Below are positions 7,946 through 15,941 of a stretch of DNA of 64,000 nt, one piece after another; position 1 is the first letter of the stretch, and each line of letters starts with the position of its first letter. Under the pieces are notes generated by a model. The model had not been told where the DNA came from. It did no database searches and worked only from the letters and a program-made list of their open reading frames with translations. The stretch comes from Streptomyces griseocarneus (GTDB taxonomy: Bacteria; Actinomycetota; Actinomycetes; Streptomycetales; Streptomycetaceae), in contig NZ_BNBL01000003.1 in assembly GCF_014655595.1 (NCBI RefSeq), positions 520,958 to 584,957 of the forward strand, given 5' to 3'. The position numbers and the translations under genes are program-made.

Positions 7946-9526
7946 GTGTCCACCTCCGCAAGGGCGACCGGAGCCACGGCCAAGGTCAGACTCAAGGTCA
8001 GGCTCAAGGCCCTGCTCTCCGCCGCACTGCTCACCCTGACAGCGACGAGCTGCAGCGGCGGCAGTGACGGCGACGGCGGCGGGAACAGCGACGCGGACAC
8101 GGCCAACGCCTCAACGACCCAGAAACTGAACTGGAAAGCCTGCCCGGCCCCCAGCCGCAGCCAGGGCGACGGCGAGGCCGCCGGCAGCCCCCCGGGCCGC
8201 GACTGGGAGTGCGCGACCCTGCGCGCGCCCCTCGACTACGCGCACCCCGAGGGCGAGACCATCGGCATCGCCATGATCCGCGCGAAGGCCACCGACCAGG
8301 CCCACCGCATCGGTTCGCTCGTCTTCAACTTCGGCGGACCCGGCGGCTCCGGCGTCACCACCCTCCCGGCGTTCGCGGACGACTACCGCACCCTGCGCAC
8401 CCGTTACGACCTGGTCAGCTTCGACCCGCGCGGGGTGGGCCGCAGCAGCGGCGTGACGTGCATGAGCGACAAGGAGCTGGACGCGTACTACGCCTCCGAC
8501 GCCACTCCCGCCACCGACCAGGAGGCGAAGTCGCTGGTGGAGCGCGTCGAGAAGTACGCGGCGGGCTGCAAGAAGAACTCCGGCAAGGTCCTCGCGCACG
8601 TGGGCACGTCCAACGCCGCCCGCGACATGGACCTGATGCGGCAGGTCCTGGGCGACGAGAAGCTGCACTACTTCGGCGTCTCGTACGGCACGGAACTGGG
8701 CGGCGTCTACGCCCACTTGTTCCCCAAGAACGTCGGCCGCGCGCTGTTCGACGGGGTGGTGGACCCGGCGAGCGACCCCGTGCAGAGCGCCCTCGCCCAG
8801 GCCGCCGGCTTCCAGCTGGCCCTCGGCAACTACATGGCGGCGTGCGGGCAGACGTCCGACAACTGCCCCACCGAGCAGCAGATCACGGGCCTGCTGGCAC
8901 GCCTGGACAAGCAGCCCATCCCTGGGGGCGACGGCCGCGACCTGACGCAGTCGCTCGCCACGAGCGGCATCGCGCAGTCCCTGTACTCGAAGGACTTCTG
9001 GGACTACCTCACCGAGGGCGTCGAGGACGCCGAGAACGACGACGGCAAGATCCTCCTCGCGCTCGGCGACGCCATGAACGGCCGCGGCCAGGACGGCAAG
9101 TACAGCTCGCTGCAGGCGTCCCTCACGGCCATCACCTGCGCGGACTTCGCCCAGCGCTACACGGCCGAGCAGGCCCGGCAGAAGAGCGCGGAGTTCCGCA
9201 AGGCGTCGCCGGTGTTCGGCGACTTCATGGCGTGGAGCCTGCTGCAGTGCACCGGTTGGCCCGTAAAGGGCGAATGGCTGACGCCGGATGTGAGCGCGAA
9301 GGGCTCGGCGCCCATCCTCGTCGTCGGCAACACCGGTGACCCGGCGACTCCTTACGAGGGAGCGCACAAGATGGCCCAGGAGCTCGGTCCGGGGGTCGGG
9401 GTGGAGATGACGTACCGGGGCGAAGGCCATGGGGCGTACGACAGCGGCAATGCCTGTGTGAAGTCCGCAGTCGACGCATACCTCTTGGAAGGCACCGTTC
9501 CAGGACCCAATAAGGTGTGTTCATAG
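7946..9526 (+). CDS. Secreted tripeptidyl-aminopeptidase-like lipoprotein (alpha/beta hydrolase), copy 1
   Basis: 526 aa with a GTG start preceded by GGAGG. A basic N-region, hydrophobic stretch and TATSC lipobox-like site indicate an exported lipoprotein. The mature part is an alpha/beta hydrolase of the streptomycete SlpD/SlpE/Tap family: oxyanion segment FNFGGPGGSGV, nucleophile elbow GVSYGTE, an Asp near VVGNTGDPATP and a His in GEGHGAY complete a Ser-Asp-His triad; a TAP-like C-terminal domain carries the last two. It probably removes peptides from the N-termini of extracellular proteins. A paralogue lies 600 bp downstream. After its TAG stop, four more TAG codons follow in the same frame within 45 nt. 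Confidence 0.88.
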   Translation: MSTSARATGATAKVRLKVRLKALLSAALLTLTATSCSGGSDGDGGGNSDADTANASTTQKLNWKACPAPSRSQGDGEAAGSPPGRDWECATLRAPLDYAHPEGETIGIAMIRAKATDQAHRIGSLVFNFGGPGGSGVTTLPAFADDYRTLRTRYDLVSFDPRGVGRSSGVTCMSDKELDAYYASDATPATDQEAKSLVERVEKYAAGCKKNSGKVLAHVGTSNAARDMDLMRQVLGDEKLHYFGVSYGTELGGVYAHLFPKNVGRALFDGVVDPASDPVQSALAQAAGFQLALGNYMAACGQTSDNCPTEQQITGLLARLDKQPIPGGDGRDLTQSLATSGIAQSLYSKDFWDYLTEGVEDAENDDGKILLALGDAMNGRGQDGKYSSLQASLTAITCADFAQRYTAEQARQKSAEFRKASPVFGDFMAWSLLQCTGWPVKGEWLTPDVSAKGSAPILVVGNTGDPATPYEGAHKMAQELGPGVGVEMTYRGEGHGAYDSGNACVKSAVDAYLLEGTVPGPNKVCS

Positions 9527-9578
9527 GTGTACACATAGGTGTGGTCATAGCACCGATAGGACCGATAGCACCCATTAG
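9522..9578 (+). repeat. Short AT-richer repeat tract with tandem in-frame TAG codons
   Basis: cataggtgt occurs at 9522-9530 and 9534-9542, and ccgatag at 9553-9559 and 9562-9568. TAG triplets at 9524, 9536, 9548, 9557 and 9566 all share the frame of the upstream peptidase gene. The tract is noticeably less GC-rich than its surroundings. The rest of the gap to 9711 holds no recognisable gene. Confidence 0.6.
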
Positions 9579-9711
9579 CACATCACACCGGTAATACGAA
9601 CTCCGCCCGCTCGAATGTCAGTGGCCCGCACTACCATCTCCCGCACGCGAGTTCCGCAGGGAACCACGCGCCGGTCACCGCCGAGCGGGCGGCGGCGAGG
9701 GGAGGGAAGCG

Positions 9712-10113
9712 ATGTCCCGGACCACCGAGCACGGCGACAGGGACGGGGACAAGGGCGGGGACAGGGAGGAGCGGCGGGCCCGGCTGCTCACGGGCTCCCT
9801 GGCCATCGCGGCCCTGCTGGCCGCCCTGGTGTCGCTCTGGCAGACGCAGTCGAGCCCCCTGGAGCAGCCGGACCACCAGGAGACCCCCGGCACGACGGCG
9901 GCGACCGCGGAGGTGACGGCGCCCGCCCCGCTCCCGGCACCGACCCCGCCGGCCCCCGGCCCGCCGTCCCAGCCCTCGCAGCCCTCGCGTCCCTCACCGA
10001 CGCCCGCCACGACGTCCGCGACCACCGCGAAGGAGGTGTACGCCCCCGCGCTCCCTCTGACGGCGACCGTACGCCGGGGGCGCGAGGCGTACGGCAGCCC
10101 GATTCATCCGTAG
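9712..10113 (+). CDS. Small single-pass membrane protein with Pro/Thr-rich extracellular tail
   Basis: 133 aa; I recognise no family. A charged N-terminus (about 25 residues rich in Asp, Arg and Glu) is followed by one hydrophobic helix (LLTGSLAIAALLAALVSL) and then a tail rich in Pro, Thr, Ala and Ser (PAPTPPAPGPPSQPSQP), typical of a cell-wall-spanning linker. A GGGAGGGAAG ribosome site precedes the ATG, and codon positions follow the genome bias. It lies between two paralogous secreted peptidases on the same strand; its TAG stop forms part of a candidate -10 box for the next gene. A link to peptidase secretion is conjecture. Confidence 0.55.
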   Translation: MSRTTEHGDRDGDKGGDREERRARLLTGSLAIAALLAALVSLWQTQSSPLEQPDHQETPGTTAATAEVTAPAPLPAPTPPAPGPPSQPSQPSRPSPTPATTSATTAKEVYAPALPLTATVRRGREAYGSPIHP

Positions 10114-10116
10114 AGT
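10111..10116 (+). promoter_or_regulatory. Candidate -10 element for the second peptidase gene
   Basis: TAGAGT lies 7 nt before the ATG at 10124 and overlaps the stop codon of the preceding gene. The spacing fits a leaderless transcript; no clear -35 was identified. Confidence 0.4.
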
Positions 10117-10123
10117 CGATGGA

Positions 10124-11680
10124 ATGAGTCCCACACGGCCAAGGGCCCTCGCCCTCGCTTCCGCCGCCCTGGCGATCGCCCTCACCGCCACCGGCTGCGG
10201 CGGCGACGACGCGCGGCGCGGCGCCGACGGCACGAGCGCCACCGACGACAAGGGCGGGTCCCGGGCCGCCCCGCTGCGCTGGAAGCGCTGCTCCGCCCCC
10301 ACCGCCGCCCAGGGCGGCGGCAAGGCGCCCGGCAAGGGGTGGGAGTGCGCGAAGCTGCCCGTCCCACTGGACTACGCCCAGCCGGACGGCGAGAAGATCG
10401 AGCTCGCGCTGATCCGGGCGAAGGCGAATGACACGTCCGGCCGTATCGGCTCGCTCGTCTTCAACTTCGGCGGACCCGGCGGCTCCGGTGTGGCGACCCT
10501 GCCGGGCCTGGCCGATACGTACTCCACCCTGCGCGGCCGCTTCGACCTCGTGAGCTTCGACCCGCGGGGGGTCGGGGAGAGCGCGGGCGTGCGCTGCCAG
10601 AGCGACAAGGAGCTGGACGACGCCTTCCAGCAGGACGGCACGCCCGACGACGACGCCGAGCTCCGCGCGACCCTCGCCTCCAACAAGGCGTACGTCGACG
10701 CCTGCGCCAAGAACTCCGCGAAGGTCCTGCCGCACGTGGACACCGTCAGCGCCGCCCGTGACATGGACCGGATCAGGACCGCGCTGGGCGAGGAGAAGCT
10801 GCACTACTTCGGCATCTCCTACGGCACCGAACTGGGCGCGGTGTACGCCCACCTGTACCCCAAGAACGTCGGCCGCACGGTCCTCGACGCCGTCGTGGAC
10901 CCCACCCAGGACCCCGTGCAGGGCAACCTCGGCCAGACCAAGGGCTTCCAACTCGCCCTCGACGACTACCTCAAGGACTGCTCCTCGCGGGGCGCGGGCG
11001 GCGCGGCGGGGGGCCGCTGCCCGACGCAGGACGAGATCACCACGCTGCTGAAGAACCTCGACACGAACCCGCTGCCCACCGCCCAGGGCCGCAGGCTCAC
11101 CCAGGACGAGGCGGTCAACGGCATCGCGGCCGCGCTCTACTCCAAGGACACGTGGAAGTACCTGACGGCCGGTCTCCAGGAGGCCATCGGCAAGCGCACC
11201 GGCAACACCCTGCTGCTGCTCTTCGACTCGCTCAGCGGCCGCTCCCCCGACGGCCACTACAGCAACCTCCAGGCGGCCAACCGGGCCATCTCGTGCGCGG
11301 ACTCCGAGCAGCGCTACACCGTGGACGACGTCAGGCGGCGCCTGCCGGAGTTCCGCGCGGCATCGCCCGTCTTCGGCGAGTCCGCCGCCTGGTCGCTGCT
11401 GGCGTGCACGGACTGGCCGGTCAAGGGCAGGTGGAAGACGCCCGAGGTGGGCGCCGAGGGCTCCGGGCCGATCCTGGTGGTCGGCAACACGGGCGACCCG
11501 GCGACGCCGGTGGCCGGCGCCGAGAGGATGGCCGAGAAGCTCGGCAAGGGTGTGGGCGTGCGCCTGACGGTCACGGGTGAGGGCCACGGCACGTACGGCG
11601 TCGACGAGTGCGCGACGAAGGCCGTGAACGCCCGGTTCCTCGAGGACAGGACGCCCCGGGACGGCACGACCTGCCCGTAG
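10124..11680 (+). CDS. Secreted tripeptidyl-aminopeptidase-like lipoprotein (alpha/beta hydrolase), copy 2
   Basis: 518 aa, clearly paralogous to the gene at 7946-9526 along its whole length. The signal sequence ends in a lipobox-like TATGC before GGDD. The same catalytic landmarks are present: FNFGGPGGSGV, nucleophile elbow GISYGTE, VVGNTGDPATP and GEGHGTY. It should be an exported serine aminopeptidase attached to the membrane. Two copies with a small membrane protein between them suggest a local duplication, with divergence in the loops around the insert GAGGAAGG. It ends at a strong inverted repeat shared with the convergent moeZ gene. Confidence 0.88.
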   Translation: MSPTRPRALALASAALAIALTATGCGGDDARRGADGTSATDDKGGSRAAPLRWKRCSAPTAAQGGGKAPGKGWECAKLPVPLDYAQPDGEKIELALIRAKANDTSGRIGSLVFNFGGPGGSGVATLPGLADTYSTLRGRFDLVSFDPRGVGESAGVRCQSDKELDDAFQQDGTPDDDAELRATLASNKAYVDACAKNSAKVLPHVDTVSAARDMDRIRTALGEEKLHYFGISYGTELGAVYAHLYPKNVGRTVLDAVVDPTQDPVQGNLGQTKGFQLALDDYLKDCSSRGAGGAAGGRCPTQDEITTLLKNLDTNPLPTAQGRRLTQDEAVNGIAAALYSKDTWKYLTAGLQEAIGKRTGNTLLLLFDSLSGRSPDGHYSNLQAANRAISCADSEQRYTVDDVRRRLPEFRAASPVFGESAAWSLLACTDWPVKGRWKTPEVGAEGSGPILVVGNTGDPATPVAGAERMAEKLGKGVGVRLTVTGEGHGTYGVDECATKAVNARFLEDRTPRDGTTCP

Positions 11681-11688
11681 AGCGGGAA

Positions 11689-11719
11689 CCGCCCCCGCTC
11701 GCGAAACGAGCGGGGGCGG
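11689..11719. terminator. Bidirectional terminator hairpin between peptidase and moeZ
   Basis: A perfect 13-bp stem (ccgcccccgctcg and its complement) closes a 5-nt loop (cgaaa). It lies between two convergent stop codons and can serve both strands. Confidence 0.8.
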
Positions 11720-11741
11720 TCCGGGAAGCCGTGGGCAGGCG

Positions 11742-12920
11742 TCAGTACACCGGCTTCTGCGGTTCGACCTGGTGCACCCAGCCGATCACGCCGCCGCCGA
11801 CGTGCACCGCGTCGGAGAACCCGGCCGACTTCAGCACGGCCAGCACCTCCGCCGAGCGGACACCCGTCTTGCAGTGCAGGACGATCTTCTTGTCCTGCGG
11901 CAGCCCCTGCAGGGCGTTGCCCATGAGGAACTCGTTCTTCGGGATCAGCCGGGCGCCGGGGATCGAGACGATCTCGTACTCGTTGGGCTCGCGGACGTCG
12001 ATGATGTCGATGTTCTCGCCGTCGTCGATCCACTCCTTGAGCTGCTTGGGAGTGATCGTCGAGCCGGCCGCCGCCTCCTGGGCCTCCTCGGAGACGACGC
12101 CGCAGAAGGCCTCGTAGTCGATGAGCTCGGTGACGGTGGGGTTCGGGCCGCAGACCGCGCAGTCGGGGTCCTTGCGGACCTTGACCTGGCGGTAGGACAT
12201 CTCCAGGGCGTCGTAGATCATCAGGCGGCCGACCAGCGGCTCGCCGATGCCGGCCAGCAGCTTGATGGCCTCGTTGACCTGGATCGAGCCGATCGACGCG
12301 CAGAGCACGCCCAGGACGCCGCCCTCGGCGCACGAGGGGACCATGCCGGGCGGCGGGGGCTCGGGGTAGAGGCAGCGGTAGCAGGGGCCGTGCTCGCTCC
12401 AGAAGACGGACGCCTGGCCGTCGAAGCGGTAGATCGAGCCCCAGACGTACGGCTTGTTCAGCAGCACGCAGGCGTCGTTGACCAGGTAGCGGGTGGCGAA
12501 GTTGTCCGTCCCGTCCACGATCAGGTCGTACTGGGAGAAGATCTCCATGACGTTGTCGGCCTCGAGCCGGCCCTCGTGGAGAACGACGTTCACGTACGGG
12601 TTGATGCCCAGGACCGAGTCACGGGCGGACTCCGCCTTCGGCCGGCCGATGTCGGCCTGGCTGTGGATGATCTGGCGCTGCAGGTTCGACTCGTCGACCT
12701 CGTCGAACTCCACGATGCCCAGCGTGCCCACGCCCGCCGCGGCCAGGTACATCAGGGCGGGCGAACCCAGCCCGCCGGCGCCCACACAGAGCACCTTGGC
12801 GTTCTTCAGCCGCTTCTGCCCGTCCATCCCGACATCCGGGATGATCAGGTGGCGGGAGTACCTGCGAACCTCGTCGACGGTGAGCTCGGCGGCCGGCTCG
12901 ACCAGGGGTGGCAGCGACAC
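11742..12920 (-). CDS. moeZ: MoeZ/MoeBR: sulfur-carrier adenylyltransferase with C-terminal rhodanese domain
   Basis: 392 aa from GTG 12920, preceded by GGAG. Residues 13-270 are a ThiF/MoeB E1-like domain: ATP-binding GAGGLGSP (47-54), an Arg/Asn-rich adenylation site (ESNLQRQ), and a zinc site of two CxxC pairs (Cys180/183, Cys254/257). Cys197 and Cys207 are nearby candidates for the E1-type cysteine. Residues 288-392 form a rhodanese domain with nucleophile Cys350 in LHCKTGVRS. MoeZ adenylates and sulfurates ubiquitin-like sulfur carriers (MoaD, ThiS, CysO types) for molybdopterin, thiamine or cysteine synthesis. A molybdate importer nearby fits cofactor biosynthesis. The ATG 13 codons upstream is less likely because homologues begin at SLPPLVEP. 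Confidence 0.95.
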   Translation of the reverse strand: MSLPPLVEPAAELTVDEVRRYSRHLIIPDVGMDGQKRLKNAKVLCVGAGGLGSPALMYLAAAGVGTLGIVEFDEVDESNLQRQIIHSQADIGRPKAESARDSVLGINPYVNVVLHEGRLEADNVMEIFSQYDLIVDGTDNFATRYLVNDACVLLNKPYVWGSIYRFDGQASVFWSEHGPCYRCLYPEPPPPGMVPSCAEGGVLGVLCASIGSIQVNEAIKLLAGIGEPLVGRLMIYDALEMSYRQVKVRKDPDCAVCGPNPTVTELIDYEAFCGVVSEEAQEAAAGSTITPKQLKEWIDDGENIDIIDVREPNEYEIVSIPGARLIPKNEFLMGNALQGLPQDKKIVLHCKTGVRSAEVLAVLKSAGFSDAVHVGGGVIGWVHQVEPQKPVY

Positions 12921-12965
12921 GGGGTCTCCGTAGGTCGGTGGACATACGCGAACGGACACATGCGA

Positions 12966-12988
12966 GCGCCCCCGCGCGTGCGGGGCGC
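12966..12988 (-). terminator. Possible terminator of the polysaccharide operon
   Basis: An imperfect GC stem (gcgcccccgc against gcggggcgc, one bulged base) lies 30 nt beyond the stop of the spherulin-4-family gene. It sits just upstream of moeZ on the same strand, so it may separate the two units. Confidence 0.4.
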
Positions 12989-13017
12989 ACGTACCCGTAA
13001 CACTGCCACGCCCCGTC

Positions 13018-13797
13018 TCATTCCGAGACAGCAGGTCCGATGCGCGAGACGAACTCGTCCCAGTAGCCGGGCAGGGACTCCCAGGGATCGACCTGGTCGT
13101 GGTCGGTGCGGTCGGTGAAGTAGACGGTGCCCGCGCCCTGCCAGCGGGCGATGCGCAGCGCCTCGTCCAGGTGCGAGCGCGGCACGCCGTGCACGAGGTG
13201 GCAGAAGCGCTCGGGAGGGTGCTCGGCGGTCCATTCGGCGGCCTGGGACCAGCGGTAGCGCGACCAGGGGCCGGCGAAGGTCACCAGCTGGTCGGCGAGG
13301 GCGGCGTAGCCGGCGGCGGGCTGGGTGCCGTGCACGAGCACCACGTGCGCCTTGTCGAGCAGGGTGCGCAGCGCGCCGATCACGCGCCGGGTCTCCGGGA
13401 GCGAGGCGGCGTCCGCCGGGCAGCGGCCCAGGGCGAAGCCGTCGACCCGGTACCAGTTGAGGAAGCGCTGGGCGTCCGAGAGCAGTTCGCCGAAGGGGCG
13501 CGAGCCGTATCCGACGTCGAGGTGGCCGAGGACGCGGATGCCGGCGGTCCGCAGCGGGACGACGGCGGAGAGCCAGTACGGGTCCTGGCGGCTGCCCGGC
13601 CCGCCGGTGACGCCGCCGGACTCGCGCAGGGAGCTGCCGCCGAGCACCACCCAGTCCAGGGGCAGCCCGGCCCGCTGCAGTCCGCCCCATTCGGCGGGGG
13701 CGACCAGGGGGTGGGCGAAGCCGGGGACCGCGAGCCGGAGGGGGGCCTTGCGGGCGGAGAGGGCGCGGCGGTGGCCCGGTGAGATCAGATACGACAC
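13018..13797 (-). CDS. Spherulin-4-family (GH135/PelA-hydrolase-like) protein, probably catalytically altered
   Basis: 259 aa. The fold signature of the spherulin-4 family is clear: RVLGHLDVGYGSRP, FLNWYRVDGF, a segment VHGTQPAAGYAALADQLVTF, and RFCHLVHGVPRSHLDEAL before a final TVYFTD strand. Active relatives hydrolyse alpha-1,4 galactosamine/N-acetylgalactosamine polymers. From memory, the family usually has acidic residues after VDGIF (a DE pair) and at the end of the VVVFE strand; here these positions read ALGR and VTFA, so catalysis may be lost. There is no signal peptide, so the protein appears cytoplasmic. Its start overlaps the epimerase by 13 bp. It is the last gene of a four-gene glycan operon. 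Confidence 0.82.
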   Translation of the reverse strand: MSYLISPGHRRALSARKAPLRLAVPGFAHPLVAPAEWGGLQRAGLPLDWVVLGGSSLRESGGVTGGPGSRQDPYWLSAVVPLRTAGIRVLGHLDVGYGSRPFGELLSDAQRFLNWYRVDGFALGRCPADAASLPETRRVIGALRTLLDKAHVVLVHGTQPAAGYAALADQLVTFAGPWSRYRWSQAAEWTAEHPPERFCHLVHGVPRSHLDEALRIARWQGAGTVYFTDRTDHDQVDPWESLPGYWDEFVSRIGPAVSE

Positions 13798-14699
13798 GCC
13801 GCCTCCATCCAGATGTCGGCCAGCGACTCCTCCAGGCCGATGCGCGGCCGCCAGCCGAGGCGGTCGCGGGCGGTGCGCACGTCGGCCTGCTGCCAGCTGC
13901 CGCAGCCGTCGGGGTAGGGGTAGGCGGGCGGGGCGCCCAGGTGCGGGTCGTCGAGCTCGTGCAGGGCGCCGCCGAAGCCGGCGACGCGCGCGAGCAGGTT
14001 CGCCGCGTCGCGCAGCCGCACGGCCCGGCCGGTGCCGATGTTGACGGCCCCCTGGGCTGCGGACAGCGAGGCGGCGTGCACGGCCCGGGCGATGTCGCGG
14101 ACGTCGACGAAGTCGCGCTGCACGCCCAGCCCCGTGAGCTTGAGTTCGTTGTCGCCGCTCTGCATCGCCCGCCGCATGGCCTCGGCGAGCCGGCCGAGCG
14201 GGGAGCCGGCCGGGGTGCCCGGGCCGACCGGCGAGAAGACCCGCAGCACGATGGCGTCCAGGCCGGAGCCGAGCACCAGCTCGGTCGCGGCGAGCTTGCT
14301 GACCCCGTACGGGCCGCCGGGGCGCGGCACGGCGTCCTCGGCGGTGGAGGAGCCGGGCTGGGAGGGGCCGTACTCCGAGGAGCAGCCCACCTGCACCAGG
14401 CGTGCCCCGCAGCCGCTGCGGCGCAGCGACTCGCAGACGGTGGCGACCGCCACGGTGTTGTGCCGGGTCAGCTCGCGGGCCCCGCCCCTGGTCGCGCCCG
14501 CGCAGTTGATGACGACTCCGGGATGGACGGCGTTGAGGAAGCGGGTGAGCGCGCCGGGGCTGCCGGTGGCCAGGTCGAAGCGGACGTCCGCGTCGTCCCC
14601 GCGGCCCAGCGCGGTGAGCTGGACGGCGGGGTCGGCCAGCAGCCGGTCGGCCACGAAGCGGCCCAGGTAGCCGTTGGCGCCGAGCAGCAGGACCCTCAT
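13785..14699 (-). CDS. NAD-dependent epimerase/dehydratase (extended SDR)
   Basis: 304 aa from ATG 14699, where the Rossmann strand begins (MRVLLLGANGYLG); the longer reading frame upstream adds an Arg/His-rich tail with no family match. The NAD-binding GxxGxxG, a Ser-containing SSEYGPS strand, and the catalytic YGVSK (YxxxK) are present, followed by a sugar-nucleotide-binding half (LRVFSPVGPG, QRDFVDVRDIA, VNIGTG). Such enzymes interconvert UDP- or GDP-sugars, for example UDP-GlcNAc to UDP-GalNAc. Placed between a PelF-like glycosyltransferase and a spherulin-4 protein, it probably supplies the sugar donor, as PelX or Uge3 does elsewhere; the exact substrate cannot be read from the sequence. 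Confidence 0.87.
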   Translation of the reverse strand: MRVLLLGANGYLGRFVADRLLADPAVQLTALGRGDDADVRFDLATGSPGALTRFLNAVHPGVVINCAGATRGGARELTRHNTVAVATVCESLRRSGCGARLVQVGCSSEYGPSQPGSSTAEDAVPRPGGPYGVSKLAATELVLGSGLDAIVLRVFSPVGPGTPAGSPLGRLAEAMRRAMQSGDNELKLTGLGVQRDFVDVRDIARAVHAASLSAAQGAVNIGTGRAVRLRDAANLLARVAGFGGALHELDDPHLGAPPAYPYPDGCGSWQQADVRTARDRLGWRPRIGLEESLADIWMEAACRI

Positions 14700-14801
14700 C
14701 GGTCGTGCCCTCGCTCTCGCCCGGTGGTGCTGCGGGGGTGAACGGTCATCGTCCTTGTTCTCCTCTTGAGGTGGGTGGGTCACCGGGCGAGGGCCGCTCC
14801 C

Positions 14802-15941
14802 CTATGCCTTCGGCACAGGGGGCGCCCCCAGGGGACTGGCGGGAGTGGGCACGTGCGGGAGGTCCCCGCGTCCGTGGACCGAGGCCCGGGACAGGGCGGG
14901 GAAGGCGTGGGCCAGCAGGGCGAGGGCCGGCAGCGCGCAGGCGACGAGCGGTATCGCGGCGGGCCCGTAGGCGTCGGCCGCCCAGCCGACGGGCCGGCGC
15001 AGGGCCTCGCAGCCGGGCAGGCGGGCGGCGAGCAGCGCGCCGAGCGGCACGGCCTCGGCCACGGCGGCGGCGAGGGTGGCGGCGACGGCCGGCCGGGCCA
15101 GGCCGTGCGCGGCGAGCAGCCGGGCCAGGAAGAACAGCCCGCCGAGCGCCGCGACGGCGGTGTAGGCGAGGAGGGGGCCGGCGGCCGGCCCGGCGGGCGA
15201 GGGTCCGGCGGGGAGGGCGGTGCGCGCGGGCCACAGGAAGGCCAGCAGCGCGCCCACGAACAGCGCGACGGTCACCAGCAGCGCCGGCCGCACCCTCCTG
15301 CCGAACTCGGCGAGGCCCCGGCTCGCGCCGAGCACGCGCCGCGCCCGGCCGGCGAACCAGTGGGCGCACCAGGCGGCGGGCGCCACCGAGCAGGCCAGGG
15401 CGAGCGCGGTGGGCGCGGCGGCGGTCACGGCCGCGGACACCAGGGCCTGCGGGGCGAGGCCGCCCCGGCCGTGCAGCAGCAGGCCGACCAGGCAGTCGCC
15501 GACGAGCCCGTAGGCGACCAGCCACAGCCAGGCGAGCGATCCGGTGGTCCCCCAGCCGCCGAGGAGCACGGCGCAGGGGCCGCCGCCGGGTCCGGGGGTC
15601 CCGGGCTCCGGCGTCCGGTCGGCCTCCTGCCCTCGCTCCACGCGCGCGTGGAGCTCCTCGGCGAGGGAGAACACGTCACGGTGGCGGTACTCGGCGGCCA
15701 CCCGGTCGCCGACGCCGCGTGCCTCCAGGCCGGCGGCGATCTCCAGCGGGTCGACGGCGTCGGCGCACAGCGCGTGGTGCCGCCGCAGGAGCGCCTTCAC
15801 CGGGTCGGCCGGCGTCCTCTCCTCGTGCGCCCCTCCCTCACCGGGGGCCTGTCCTTCGCCGGGCGCGGCGTCACCGGCCGTCTCTCCGGCTATGCCGACG
15901 GGGTTCGGCGCGGCGTTCCCGGGCCGCAGCGATGTCGTCAT
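14802..15941 (-). CDS. Multi-pass membrane protein of the polysaccharide operon
   Basis: 379 aa; family not recognised. A soluble N-terminal region of about 110 residues contains a conserved-looking helix (DPVKALLRRHHALCADAVDP, then EIAAGLEARGVGDRVAAEY). About eight hydrophobic segments follow (for example LAWLWLVAYGLVGDCLVGLL and LLVTVALFVGALLAFLW). Its ATG overlaps the glycosyltransferase stop by the four bases ATGA, implying translational coupling. By position it could replace PelG or PelE, the membrane partners of PelF, but it has fewer helices than PelG and I see no firm sequence match. The 100 bp between it and the epimerase gene show nothing notable. Confidence 0.75.
   Translation of the reverse strand: MTTSLRPGNAAPNPVGIAGETAGDAAPGEGQAPGEGGAHEERTPADPVKALLRRHHALCADAVDPLEIAAGLEARGVGDRVAAEYRHRDVFSLAEELHARVERGQEADRTPEPGTPGPGGGPCAVLLGGWGTTGSLAWLWLVAYGLVGDCLVGLLLHGRGGLAPQALVSAAVTAAAPTALALACSVAPAAWCAHWFAGRARRVLGASRGLAEFGRRVRPALLVTVALFVGALLAFLWPARTALPAGPSPAGPAAGPLLAYTAVAALGGLFFLARLLAAHGLARPAVAATLAAAVAEAVPLGALLAARLPGCEALRRPVGWAADAYGPAAIPLVACALPALALLAHAFPALSRASVHGRGDLPHVPTPASPLGAPPVPKA

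Noticed and set aside
12960..13017. Possible small RNA or attenuator before moeZ
   Set aside because: Only one imperfect hairpin is visible, and moeZ has its own GGAG; a simple terminator explains it.
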